From: Synechococcus sp. PCC 7335
Lineage (GTDB): Bacteria; Cyanobacteriota; Cyanobacteriia; Phormidesmidales; Phormidesmidaceae
Direction: 5' to 3'
Assembly (NCBI RefSeq): GCF_000155595.1
Contig: NZ_DS989904.1
Location: forward strand, 3,924,786 to 3,988,785
Length of the DNA: 64,000 nucleotides
The notes under the pieces are model-generated. The model searched no databases. It was not told the DNA's origin and saw only the letters and a list, made by a program, of their open reading frames with translations. Made by a program: the position numbers and the translations under genes. Position 1 is the first letter of the stretch; each line of letters starts with the position of its first letter. Shown here piece by piece: positions 37,079 to 46,759 of this stretch.

Positions 37079-38347
37079 ATGGCAAGTGCTAGAAACTATT
37101 TTTTCTATTTAGCTAATTTAGCTAGGGCTTTAGCCGCAGGCTGGATGATAGCTGGATGTGCCTCGCCTGCTACCTCACCTTTGGAGCAAACCGCACCTTT
37201 GGATCAAGTAGATCAGACATCTTCTGCGATCGCACCTGATGAATCAGCAGACGCATCAGTTAGTGGATCAGCGGAACTACTTGCCCAGTCCCCTACGCCA
37301 CAGCTAGTTACCCTAGTAGATTCGTTAGAGCATCCGTGGGGTATAGCTTGGTTACCTGACGGGACCACGCTGTTAACCGAAAGACCAGGGCGACTACGAA
37401 TCTTTAAAGATGGAGTACTTGATCCAACGCCTGTAGATGGTCTACCGACAGTATTCAATAGAGGGCAGGGCGGCTTGATGGATGTCTCTGTCCACCCTCA
37501 GTTTGCAGAAAATCAATGGGTATATTTTACCTACGCCGATGGTACCGGCTCGGCTAACCGTATGCGGGTTGCGCGTGCTCGTTTTGATGGGCGTACTCTT
37601 TCTGAGTGGCAGGTCATTTTTGAGACAAACCGGACCAAAGAAGGGACTCAGCACTTTGGCTCTCGTCTAGCTTGGCTACCGGACAACACACTGCTGGTTT
37701 CGATCGGTGATGGAGGTAATCCACCGGTATCGCTAGAAGGGGAGTTGATTCGTAATCAAGCCCAAAATCTCAGCTCTCATCTAGGTTCAATAGTGCGGAT
37801 TAATGACGATGGCTCAATTCCTGCCGACAATCCCTTCGTGGATACGTCTGAAGCTGATCCAGCTATTTGGAGCTATGGCCATCGCAACATCCAGGGGGTG
37901 GCCATAGACAGCGCGACAGGCCAGGTATGGGCTACAGAGCACGGCTCTAGAGGCGGAGATGAGCTGAATCAGGTAGCACCTGGAGAGAACTATGGCTGGC
38001 CGGTTGTCACCCATAGCCGTGAGTATTCGGGTGGAGAAATTTCATCAGAGCGATCGCGTCCCGGTATGATCGATCCTTTAGTTGTTTGGACGCCTGCGAT
38101 CGCACCTTCTGGTCTGATGGTATATAGAGGCGAACTGGTTCCCCAATGGCAGGGTGATTTGTTCGCCGGTGGGCTTGTCTCGCAATCTGTTCAACACATT
38201 CAGCTAGATGACTCAGGCACTATACTTGGCCAAACGCCTATCGACATTGGACAAAGGGTGCGAGACGTTGCTCAAGGCCCAGACGGACAGATCTATGTTC
38301 TGACAGACGAACCTAGCGGCCGCTTGATACGATTAGAACCTAGTTAG
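37079..38347 (+). CDS. PQQ-dependent sugar dehydrogenase-like lipoprotein
   Basis: The product is 422 residues from ATG 37079; the upstream TTG (37067) is rejected. It is a lipoprotein with lipobox IAGC (Cys27) followed by an acidic Ser/Pro linker to about residue 75. A six-bladed beta-propeller of the GSDH/YliI family follows: LEHPWGIAWLPDGTTLLTER, GQGGLMDVSVHPQF, LVSIGDGGNPP, SYGHRNIQGVAI, TEHGSRGGDELN and NYGWPVVTHS. These provide the PQQ and calcium site. It would oxidise aldose sugars outside the inner membrane with PQQ as cofactor; no PQQ synthesis genes are in the window. Confidence 0.88.
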   Translation: MASARNYFFYLANLARALAAGWMIAGCASPATSPLEQTAPLDQVDQTSSAIAPDESADASVSGSAELLAQSPTPQLVTLVDSLEHPWGIAWLPDGTTLLTERPGRLRIFKDGVLDPTPVDGLPTVFNRGQGGLMDVSVHPQFAENQWVYFTYADGTGSANRMRVARARFDGRTLSEWQVIFETNRTKEGTQHFGSRLAWLPDNTLLVSIGDGGNPPVSLEGELIRNQAQNLSSHLGSIVRINDDGSIPADNPFVDTSEADPAIWSYGHRNIQGVAIDSATGQVWATEHGSRGGDELNQVAPGENYGWPVVTHSREYSGGEISSERSRPGMIDPLVVWTPAIAPSGLMVYRGELVPQWQGDLFAGGLVSQSVQHIQLDDSGTILGQTPIDIGQRVRDVAQGPDGQIYVLTDEPSGRLIRLEPS

Positions 38348-38450
38348 AAGACAACTCTGCTCAGTAAACCTGCTCAAGCTAAGAGTAGCTACTGGGGAAA
38401 CGAAAGCGCAGGCGAGCTATGCTCTAACAAGTACTTTGTCTGCTTTGGTG

Positions 38451-41400
38451 CTACTCCCAGGTTTCTAACGCTGCAGTCCAAGAAGACAGTCGACTAGAGA
38501 CTTGCGATCGCCTAGACTCAAAGGTCGCCGCTACCCAGATAAAGACTAACCCCAACACAATACCTACCGCCCACAGCAATAGGGAGTTTGCGCTGATGAA
38601 CAGCCACAGCACCCGCAAAATCTGTAGGACAAAAGTAGCCGTACCGACGTACAAAAAGGCTCTAACTTTCAAAATAAGTCCTGCAAAGATGAACAGAATT
38701 CCAATTGCGATCGCTACAGCCGCAAACACCAGCAGCGCCTCGGAAACTTCTGTTTGATATAGAGCGCTGACACCAACTATCCCACTTGCAAGTATCCTGA
38801 TCCAGTGCTTTTGCTGTCGTTTCGAGCCGTTGCGAAGATACGGCTCTACTTCGGTTATGTATAAAATTGAAAGTGAGACGATTAGACTAAAGGTCACAGC
38901 AGTGAGCCATTCTCTACCGTTCAAGTAGTCCAGCAGCGTGAGATCAAATAAAGCCATACCGATGTAGCTTAGTCTGATCCTATCGGTTCGGTTTGCCATC
39001 CACGCATAAAAGGCAGCGATGATCAACAATCCTAGAGTTTGAACCTCTAGCAGCGTGATGCTAAGGGTCAGTAGCGGCAGCCAAAGGCCAAGCAATCGAA
39101 TTTCATCTCTCCAGCCCAGTCGCTCCCACGATATGACATAGAGCACAGAACCGATACCGCAGGCGATCGCCCCTCCCCAGACCAACAATCCGGTTTGGTT
39201 AGGAAACCATGCGAATCGGTCGTAGGCTACGCACAGTAATCCTCCCAAAAGGCCTAGTCTTGTCCAAGTAGTATGATTAGCGATTAATGGATGCGGTGTC
39301 CATAGGCGATTACCCACGACCACCGCATAGCTAGAAGTGAGTAGCGCTGTTACCGTCCAAAGCAAGATGCCCTGTGGCTGACTAAGTTCTTGAACTGGCG
39401 CGATCACACAGAGCACCCCTGCTACTACCCAATGGCCGTGATTTGCTAGCGTGATTAGCCGAAAAGGAAGCTTTGAATATTTCGCTAGCCAGTGCCCAGC
39501 GACTCGGTATAGCGCAGTCAGTAGCAGGGCTAACACCGCCATCAACGTCAGGCCATCACCCACCTGACCACCGCTTAGTTGCAGTAATCGGTAGACCAGC
39601 AGCTCATAAGCGCCTATCGAAAAGCCCAAGAGTCCGAGACAGCTCAGCAAGTCGGAATTGCGTTGACCCCAAGCTCTTCTACGGCCTACCCCGATTAAAA
39701 CGAGGCCCGCTACTACAGTCAGCCAGCCTGTTCCTGCTGTGAAAGTTGCATGTCCTAGCCATAGTCCCAAAGCGGCGTAGAGAACGGGAATAACATGCCA
39801 GCTAGTGCGATAGGAAGGACGTTTTAGCGTCCAGACATCACCAGCAATCTGGGTAGCCAATCCTATTGATAGCGTTGCGACTCCTAGCAGCGTCAGCGTA
39901 TAGGCAACCTCGATTTCTGGCGGGATCTGAAGCATCAAGGCTAAGGCAACCACAATTTCGATAGCCCAGGCTAGAGTGTAATACTGCCAGTTGGTGGCGC
40001 GGTGACGCAGACGTTCAGCCAAAGCAGCCATCAGCAGAATGAAGCTGGCTAGCAGATAGTTGAAGTAGACAACTTCACTGGAAGTGGCAATTTGAGAATC
40101 GAATAGTGCGATTGCTGTGGCAAGCGTTCCCCACGCTAATAGCATCAGCAGCAATCCCATGGCCCAGTTGCGCACGGCTTTGGTAAAGAGCTGCCTTAGT
40201 TCACCTTCAGTTCGCCCTGCCAGTCTTCTGCGTATCAACCACAGCGCCCAGATTGTGATCGCCCAAAAAACCGTCAGCCTGCCAGCGCTATGTTCCATTC
40301 GCTCTAGCAGACCTCGCCAAACAAGGCTAGTCGTTAGTAGCAGCGCAAAGCCAACGGTAAACTGAGCGGCCCACAGACTTCGCCAGATACGGCTGTTGAT
40401 TCCCGTGCAGAGAGTAGCGATCGCAAAGCTAAAAAGAGTAACCGGCCAGTTGATTAGCCAGGGTACCTGCATCAAAAAGCCGAGAGTAGCTACCTTTGCA
40501 GTAGTTCTAGGCTTCAGGGTATGACGATGGTTGGCAACTACAGTCAGCACAGCGGGCACCCATAGCCATAGCCAGGGGGGCGTATCCGCCCAGCCCGACA
40601 GCAGCAGACCGTAGCCGATAGCAGCTAGACCAAGACCTGCTCCCCAAGTATTTAGCTGTAGTCGCTGACTGCGTAGGTACGGATGACAAAGAAGTTCTAT
40701 AGTCATCGCGGCTAATGCAATACAGCCCCAAATTGAGGTACTCAGGTTCAGCGCAATGTAGTAGATCCAGCTAGCTACTGCGGCTAAGCCCAACCCGTGC
40801 GTTAGCGTCAGCAGATGGTCGGAGAACGTGCGTCGGTGGGTCAATACCCAGGCCAAAGTAGCTGTCGATAAAGTGAGGTTGATAGCGGCGGTAAAGCTGT
40901 TGCCTAAACTCAATAGTGCTAGAAATAGACCGCCCCACAGCGCTATCTGTTCTGTTTGCTGCGCTAACTTTTGCTGTTCTTGGCGGCGAAGATACACAGT
41001 GAATGCCAGCACGCCCAGCAAAAAAGGAAAAAAGCCAAGACTAGCCCAGTCCACAGCCTCAATGTTGCCTACATCAAACCAAGTTGATAAAAGCGTCAGC
41101 AGGCGATCGCGCCAGATCGCTGGTAGTACCTTCCACAAGAGCGCGTAGGTCTGTAGCGAAATGCCTAGGACCGCCAGCAGGTAGTCTCTTGTCCAAGACC
41201 GATGCAGTTTTGACCAGATTAGGTTGATCGCTAGCACACTGATTGCGATCGCCTGTAAAGGCGGTACTTGCCCGGCTGTGATTATCCAACCCAACAACAG
41301 AAGACCAAACCCAGCGCGTTCCCAGACAACCCGACTTGCCTTTTGCCGAGTTAGCCATATCAATAGCCAACCACAAATGCCCGCTGCTAATCCCAGTTGA

Positions 41401-42422
41401 TAGGGCGGCACCTGTGCAACCAATAAGCTACGAACTAACAGAACGACACCAGAGAGCATGACCGCCAACACATCGAACGACAGTCCGCTATTTAATGAGC
41501 CATCTAGGTTCGCAGTTGAGTCATTCGGTAGCTCTGTTGTATCGATTGTTGTATTGGTAGTTGAGGTGACAGTTGGATCTATCGGAGCAGAAGTAACAGT
41601 ATCAGAAGTAACAGTTGGATCTATCGGAGCAGGTGCTGACCTATCAGCGACTTCAGCAGCATGGCGGTCTTGATAGATTAAATTAGCCGCTGTTGAGATA
41701 GCGCCAATATAGGTAGCGAGTACTGGCCAGGCTGCAAAGCTCCATCCCCAATGCAGCCAGCTCAGTCCAACTAGGTTGATCTGATTGGTGCGCCGAGGCA
41801 TCAGTTCATTCGAAAAACTTAAGGGGAGTAGGGTGAGGGCGATCGCTGCCACGCTACAGACGGCTACGCCAATCGCACCACTTAGAGCACCAAAGCGATC
41901 CATCATCCAGAAATTCACCGGAATCAGCAGCATCGTCGCTAGTGCTAGCATTCGCCCAGTACTTTGCAAGTTGTCCTGCCTTTGCGCCCAAAGACTCGCC
42001 CCCCAAAACGCCAGCGTATAGGCAAACAGCACACAGTATTGTCCGACTGGTGAGAACGACTCCCACTGGCTTGCTGCCAGCACACCCGACGAAACAACAA
42101 CTAAAAAGACACCTAAAAACAGCAGCCAGATAACGCTAATTTCTTCGACTAACGCTGCCGCCGCTTGAGCAATTCGGTTAGGCGATCGCACACTTAGCGG
42201 CTGACTCTCTTCTGTTGTCGTAGGGTCTAGCTCACTTAATGCTTCAGTAGCTTCGCCACCCAAGGGCTTGTACACCAACGGCAACGGCTCGCTCATCGTC
42301 GACGCGATTTCTCGTACCTGCGCGTCAGAGAGCAGTCCTAGTTTCACCCAATCATCTAGCCCCTCTAGCAGCCGACCGCTGACTTGTGGCGAGGTCAAAT
42401 CTAGCCGAATATTGAGCCGCAT
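38451..42422 (-). CDS. Giant polytopic membrane protein (DUF2157-like)
   Basis: The product is 1323 residues. After a soluble N-terminus (about 100 residues; LEGLDDWVKLGLLSDAQVRE resembles the DUF2157 helical start), at least 30 hydrophobic helices fill the protein. A Thr/Asp/Pro-rich linker at about 255-300 contains APIDPTVTS twice. Conserved Trp-rich loops lie between helices. No catalytic motif or transporter signature is visible. Similar giant proteins are found in many cyanobacteria without assigned function. It is monocistronic, convergent with the sugar dehydrogenase gene and divergent from the small gene at 42568. Confidence 0.75.
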   Translation of the reverse strand: MRLNIRLDLTSPQVSGRLLEGLDDWVKLGLLSDAQVREIASTMSEPLPLVYKPLGGEATEALSELDPTTTEESQPLSVRSPNRIAQAAAALVEEISVIWLLFLGVFLVVVSSGVLAASQWESFSPVGQYCVLFAYTLAFWGASLWAQRQDNLQSTGRMLALATMLLIPVNFWMMDRFGALSGAIGVAVCSVAAIALTLLPLSFSNELMPRRTNQINLVGLSWLHWGWSFAAWPVLATYIGAISTAANLIYQDRHAAEVADRSAPAPIDPTVTSDTVTSAPIDPTVTSTTNTTIDTTELPNDSTANLDGSLNSGLSFDVLAVMLSGVVLLVRSLLVAQVPPYQLGLAAGICGWLLIWLTRQKASRVVWERAGFGLLLLGWIITAGQVPPLQAIAISVLAINLIWSKLHRSWTRDYLLAVLGISLQTYALLWKVLPAIWRDRLLTLLSTWFDVGNIEAVDWASLGFFPFLLGVLAFTVYLRRQEQQKLAQQTEQIALWGGLFLALLSLGNSFTAAINLTLSTATLAWVLTHRRTFSDHLLTLTHGLGLAAVASWIYYIALNLSTSIWGCIALAAMTIELLCHPYLRSQRLQLNTWGAGLGLAAIGYGLLLSGWADTPPWLWLWVPAVLTVVANHRHTLKPRTTAKVATLGFLMQVPWLINWPVTLFSFAIATLCTGINSRIWRSLWAAQFTVGFALLLTTSLVWRGLLERMEHSAGRLTVFWAITIWALWLIRRRLAGRTEGELRQLFTKAVRNWAMGLLLMLLAWGTLATAIALFDSQIATSSEVVYFNYLLASFILLMAALAERLRHRATNWQYYTLAWAIEIVVALALMLQIPPEIEVAYTLTLLGVATLSIGLATQIAGDVWTLKRPSYRTSWHVIPVLYAALGLWLGHATFTAGTGWLTVVAGLVLIGVGRRRAWGQRNSDLLSCLGLLGFSIGAYELLVYRLLQLSGGQVGDGLTLMAVLALLLTALYRVAGHWLAKYSKLPFRLITLANHGHWVVAGVLCVIAPVQELSQPQGILLWTVTALLTSSYAVVVGNRLWTPHPLIANHTTWTRLGLLGGLLCVAYDRFAWFPNQTGLLVWGGAIACGIGSVLYVISWERLGWRDEIRLLGLWLPLLTLSITLLEVQTLGLLIIAAFYAWMANRTDRIRLSYIGMALFDLTLLDYLNGREWLTAVTFSLIVSLSILYITEVEPYLRNGSKRQQKHWIRILASGIVGVSALYQTEVSEALLVFAAVAIAIGILFIFAGLILKVRAFLYVGTATFVLQILRVLWLFISANSLLLWAVGIVLGLVFIWVAATFESRRSQVSSRLSSWTAALETWE

Positions 42423-42567
42423 GGTTACATCTCTATAGCGTGGGTCTGAAGCAGCGTTAGCCTGTAGCGCTGACTACATAATCAGCAGCATAGGGACATT
42501 TTGCCGCGATCTTAGGCAAACAGAGCCAGATTTCAGAACGGCTACCATTCTTTTCGCCCAGAAAGCT

Positions 42568-42816
42568 ATGACCATGATAAAAACGCCTTCTGGAAAAATG
42601 GAGAATCTCAACGACGAATTGCTTCTTGAATACCGATTTGATTACGCTCAAGCGAAGCCTAACCGCTTTGCTAAACAAGATAAAACGCTAGGGAAAAGGG
42701 TTGTTATTCTAGACGAAGATGTCGCCCAGATATTCACGACACCGGAGTCGGTTAATAAGGTGCTGAGGGCGTTGATCACCTCAATACCTCAGCTCGCAGA
42801 TGGAGAGACAGCGTAG
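42568..42816 (+). CDS. Small antitoxin-like conserved protein
   Basis: The product is 82 residues, or 72 if ATG 42598 (MENLNDELLLEYRFDY) is the start. The pattern YRFDYAQAKPNRFA, VVILDEDVAQIFTTPESVNK and VLRALITSIPQL belongs to a very common small family in cyanobacteria, usually next to RelE/BrnT-like toxin genes and annotated as antitoxin-like. No toxin partner is adjacent here. The next gene downstream is the LRR-Roc-COR GTPase 66 bp away in the same direction. Confidence 0.65.
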   Translation: MTMIKTPSGKMENLNDELLLEYRFDYAQAKPNRFAKQDKTLGKRVVILDEDVAQIFTTPESVNKVLRALITSIPQLADGETA

Positions 42817-42882
42817 TATTGCAGTAGTAAGACTAGCTTGCTGACTACGCTATGCTAACCGCAGCGACGATGGCGAACTGCG

Positions 42883-45800
42883 GTGACGAAAGACGAATTG
42901 CTCAGGCTAATTGACGAGGCGGCGGCGGATGGACGGTCGACGCTGGATTTGGCAGGGATGGGAATTGATGAGCTGCCGCCGGAGATTGGTAAGCTGACGA
43001 AGTTGAAAACTTTAGTACTAGGACTGTGGGATAAGCAGCGGAGACGTCGTGGAAACAACTTACAGACTTTGCCGGATGAGATTGGGCGGTTGACAGAGTT
43101 GCGATCACTCTTTCTTGCCTACAACCAGTTTGAAGAGATACCGGAGGTTGTTGGTAGGTTGAGGAAGTTGCGATCGCTCAACCTGAGTTCCAATCAGCTG
43201 AGCACTTTGCCAGAAGTGGTCGGTCAGCTACAAAGCTTGACTTCGCTCTACCTGCGTTCCAATCAGCTAAGCACTTTGCCAGAAGTGGTCGGTCAGCTAC
43301 AAAGCTTGACTTCACTCGACCTGAGTTCCAATCAGCTAAGCACTTTGCCAGAAGTGGTCGGTCAGCAAAGTTTGACTTCGCTCAACCTGCGTTCCAATCA
43401 ACTGAGCACTTTGCCAGAAGTGGTCGGTCAGCTACAAAGCTTGACTTCACTCGATCTGAGTTCCAATCAACTGAGCACTTTGCCAGAAGTCGTCGGTCAG
43501 CTACAAAGTTTGACTTCACTCGACCTGAGTTTCAATCAACTGAGCACTTTGCCAGAAGTGGTCGGTCAGCTACAAAGTTTGACTTCGCTCAACCTGAGTT
43601 CTAATCAGCTGAGCACTTTGCCAGAAGTGGTCGGTCAGCTACAAAGCTTGACTTCGCTCGACCTGAGTTCTAATCAGCTGAGCACTTTGCCAGAAGTGGT
43701 CGGTCAGCTACAAAGCTTGACTTCGCTCTACCTGCGTTCCAATCAGCTAAGCACTTTGCCAGAAGCTGTCGGTCAGCTACAAAGCTTGACTTCACTCGAC
43801 CTGAGTTCTAATCAGCTAAGCACTTTGCCAGAAGTTGTTGGTCAGCTACAAAGTTTGACTTCGCTCAACCTGCGTTCCAATCAACTGAGCACTTTGCCAG
43901 AAGTGGTCGGTCAGCTACAAAGTTTGACTTCGCTCTACCTGAGTTCCAATCAACTGAGCACTTTGCCAGAAGCTGTTGGTCAGCTACAAAGTTTGACTTC
44001 GCTCAACCTGAGTTCTAATCAGCTGAGCACTTTGCCAGAAGTTGTCGGTCAGCTACAAAGCTTGACTTCGCTCGACCTGAGTTCTAATCAGCTGAGCACT
44101 TTGCCAGAAGTGGTCGGTCAGCTACAAAGCTTGACTTCGCTCTACCTGCGTTCCAATCAGCTAAGCACTTTGCCAGAAGCTGTCGGTCAGCTACAAAGCT
44201 TGACTTCACTCGACCTGAGTTCTAATCAGCTAAGCACTTTGCCAGAAGTTGTTGGTCAGCTACAAAGTTTGACTTCGCTCAACCTGCGTTCCAATCAACT
44301 GAGCACTTTGCCAGAAGCTGTCGGTCAGCTACAAAGCTTGACTTCACTCGACCTGAGTTCTAATCAGCTAAGCACTTTGCCAGAAGTTGTTGGTCAGCTA
44401 CAAAGTTTGACTTCGCTCGACCTGCGTTCCAATCAGCTAAGCACTTTGCCAGAAGTTGTCGGTCAGCTACAAAGCTTGACTTCGCTCGATCTGAGTTCCA
44501 ATCAGCTAAGCACTTTGCCAGAAGTCGTCGGTCAGCTACAAAGTTTGACTTCGCTCTACCTGCGTTCTAATCAGCTGAGCACTTTGCCAGAAGTCATTGG
44601 TCAGCTACAAAGCTTGACTTCGCTCGATCTAAGTGATAACCAGTTGAGTGAGTTACCACGTCAGATATGTCAACTAGACACCCTTTGCTCTCTATTTCTA
44701 GGAGGAAACTTTCTAGAACAGTTACCCGCAGAACTGAGCCGACTGCTTCATCTTGAGAAACTATCTCTAGGCAGCGCTAGCCTTATTTTCGATAGCTATT
44801 ACCATAATGTTCTCAGAGCGTTCGGTGCTTCGAAGCAAGGAAACAAACTTACACATATTTCTGATTGCCTCTTCTCTTTACCTAGCTTAGAAGTTCTAGA
44901 TTTGAGCTTCAATCAGCTATCTCGCGTAGACTCAAAGATTCAAAGTTTAGAAAAGCTTAAACAGATTGACCTGCGGGGAAATCCTTTGCCTATTCCGCCT
45001 GAGATTCTTGGCGGCAACCGAGCAGGAGCACAGCCAGGTGAAATTGCCAAAATCTTCAGCTTTTATTTTCAACTACAGGCTGAGGAGGGTTCTGTTCCAT
45101 TGTACGAAGCCAAACTCATCCTTGTTGGAGAAGGCGGTGCAGGTAAAACCTCCCTCGCCAAAAAGGTAGACAATTCAGACTACGAGCTCCCAAAAGACGA
45201 AAAATCCACCGAAGGCATCGACGTTATTCGTTGGGACTTTTCCCTCTCCGATGGCGACACTTTCCGCGTCAATATTTGGGACTTCGGTGGCCAAGAAATC
45301 TACCACGCTACTCACCAGTTCTTCCTCACCAAACGCTCCCTCTATCTCCTCGTCGCCGATACCCGCGCCGAAAACACCGACTTCTACTACTGGCTAAAAA
45401 TTGTCGAACTTCTTACCGACAGCAGCCCCGTCCTAATTATCAAAAACGAAAAGCAAGATCGCCAGTGCGAGATTGACGAAGGATTGTTCAAAAGCCAGTT
45501 CAACAATCTAAAAGACAGCTTTTCCACAAATCTAAAGGATAATCGCGGCCTAGATAAAATCAAAGACGCCATCCGCTACCATATCAGCACTCTCCCCCAC
45601 GTTGGCAATCCCCTGCCGAAAATCTGGGTCCGCGTCCGCGCTGCCCTAGAAAACTACTCCCAAAACTGCAACACCATCACAGTCGAACAATACTGCGACC
45701 TCTGCCGCCAAAACGGCTTCATCGACAAAGCCCAAATGCTGTTCCTCAGCAGCTACCTTCACGATCTTGGTGTCTGCCTTCACTTCCAAGACGACAAACT

Positions 45801-46665
45801 CCTCAAACGCACCGTCATCCTCAAACCCGAATGGGCCACTACCGCCGTCTACAAAGTTGCCGACAGCGACACCGTCCGTAAAAACAAAGGCCGCTTCACC
45901 GAAGCTGATACCGCCGAAATCTGGTCTGATAGCCAATACTCAGATCTACGCGATGAACTTCTCCAACTGATGATGCGATTCAAACTCGCTTACGAGCTGC
46001 CGAATAGCCCAGGTAACTACATTGCTCCTCAGCTTCTCCCCGTCAGCAAACCGCAATACGACTGGAATTCCACAGACAACCTTATCCTTCGCTACCGCTA
46101 CGACTTTATGCCCAAAGGCATCCTCACCCGCTTCATTGTCGAAACCCATCCCTTAATCGAAGATCAAAACCACGTTTGGAAAAATGGCGTTGTCCTCGCT
46201 GACAAATGGGCCAAAGCTGAGGTGATAGAAAACTATCCCCAAAAGGAGATCCAAGTTCGCGTTAGCGGCGGCAACAGAAAGCCGCTACTAGAAAAGATTC
46301 GCTATGAACTTTGGAAAATTCATGAATCTTATGAGCGCCTGCAGTACAAAGAACTCATTCCCTGCAACTGCACCGAATGCCAGAGCAGCCATAACGAGTC
46401 AGAATTCTATTCTTATGATCTGCTACAAAGATACATTGCCAAGCGCCGCTACACCATCGAATGCCGCGCCAGCATAGAGCAAGTAGATGTTCGCCGTCTC
46501 ATTAGCGACATCACCGACCAGGCAGTCCGCGACGACATTGCTGCCGCTGACAACTATTTCGACAATCGAGTCATCCACAACACTGTCAACCAATATGCAG
46601 ACGGCGACAATTTTGCAGGCAACAAAGCTGAAGGTGACAGCATCGACACACAAATCAACAGATAA
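42883..46665 (+). CDS. Roco family LRR-Roc-COR GTPase with C-terminal GDN tag
   Basis: The product is 1260 residues from GTG 42883. Residues about 15-700 are 23-residue leucine-rich repeats, 21 of them almost identical (NQLSTLPEVVGQ). The Roc GTPase follows: P-loop GEGGAGKTS (749-757), switch II DFGGQE (800-805), and guanine-specificity NEKQD (855-859). A COR dimerisation domain spans about 900-1130, then a Cys-containing segment (IPCNCTECQSSHNES). The last 25 residues (NQYADGDNFAGN onward) match a tag in the product of 47107-47703. Roco proteins are dimeric GTPases; bacterial ones are suspected in signalling or immunity. DUF6883 and DUF4926 genes follow in the same direction, suggesting one operon. 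Confidence 0.92.
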   Translation: MTKDELLRLIDEAAADGRSTLDLAGMGIDELPPEIGKLTKLKTLVLGLWDKQRRRRGNNLQTLPDEIGRLTELRSLFLAYNQFEEIPEVVGRLRKLRSLNLSSNQLSTLPEVVGQLQSLTSLYLRSNQLSTLPEVVGQLQSLTSLDLSSNQLSTLPEVVGQQSLTSLNLRSNQLSTLPEVVGQLQSLTSLDLSSNQLSTLPEVVGQLQSLTSLDLSFNQLSTLPEVVGQLQSLTSLNLSSNQLSTLPEVVGQLQSLTSLDLSSNQLSTLPEVVGQLQSLTSLYLRSNQLSTLPEAVGQLQSLTSLDLSSNQLSTLPEVVGQLQSLTSLNLRSNQLSTLPEVVGQLQSLTSLYLSSNQLSTLPEAVGQLQSLTSLNLSSNQLSTLPEVVGQLQSLTSLDLSSNQLSTLPEVVGQLQSLTSLYLRSNQLSTLPEAVGQLQSLTSLDLSSNQLSTLPEVVGQLQSLTSLNLRSNQLSTLPEAVGQLQSLTSLDLSSNQLSTLPEVVGQLQSLTSLDLRSNQLSTLPEVVGQLQSLTSLDLSSNQLSTLPEVVGQLQSLTSLYLRSNQLSTLPEVIGQLQSLTSLDLSDNQLSELPRQICQLDTLCSLFLGGNFLEQLPAELSRLLHLEKLSLGSASLIFDSYYHNVLRAFGASKQGNKLTHISDCLFSLPSLEVLDLSFNQLSRVDSKIQSLEKLKQIDLRGNPLPIPPEILGGNRAGAQPGEIAKIFSFYFQLQAEEGSVPLYEAKLILVGEGGAGKTSLAKKVDNSDYELPKDEKSTEGIDVIRWDFSLSDGDTFRVNIWDFGGQEIYHATHQFFLTKRSLYLLVADTRAENTDFYYWLKIVELLTDSSPVLIIKNEKQDRQCEIDEGLFKSQFNNLKDSFSTNLKDNRGLDKIKDAIRYHISTLPHVGNPLPKIWVRVRAALENYSQNCNTITVEQYCDLCRQNGFIDKAQMLFLSSYLHDLGVCLHFQDDKLLKRTVILKPEWATTAVYKVADSDTVRKNKGRFTEADTAEIWSDSQYSDLRDELLQLMMRFKLAYELPNSPGNYIAPQLLPVSKPQYDWNSTDNLILRYRYDFMPKGILTRFIVETHPLIEDQNHVWKNGVVLADKWAKAEVIENYPQKEIQVRVSGGNRKPLLEKIRYELWKIHESYERLQYKELIPCNCTECQSSHNESEFYSYDLLQRYIAKRRYTIECRASIEQVDVRRLISDITDQAVRDDIAAADNYFDNRVIHNTVNQYADGDNFAGNKAEGDSIDTQINR
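43181..44636 (+). repeat. Array of 21 near-identical 69-bp LRR units
   Basis: GCACTTTGCC recurs every 69 bp from about 43201 to 44579 (21 times), with one 66-bp step near 43370 where a Leu codon is lost. Units differ mainly at one residue pair (D/N/Y and S/R) and V/A. The six-unit block from 43576 recurs 414 bp later at 43990 with almost no change over at least 340 bp, showing a recent segmental duplication. This is coding repeat, not a CRISPR array. Confidence 0.95.
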
Positions 46666-46759
46666 TCAGTAAGAAGAGCGAGAATTAAATAGCTACTATG
46701 TTGAAGATTTAGTTAGGCATCATTCGGCAAAACCGAACAACCGCCAAAAAGTCAGTGCC

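Noticed and set aside
43181..44636. Regular repeats that at first look like a CRISPR array
   Set aside because: The period is 69 bp with no unique spacers, the frame is open throughout, and the translation is a leucine-rich repeat.
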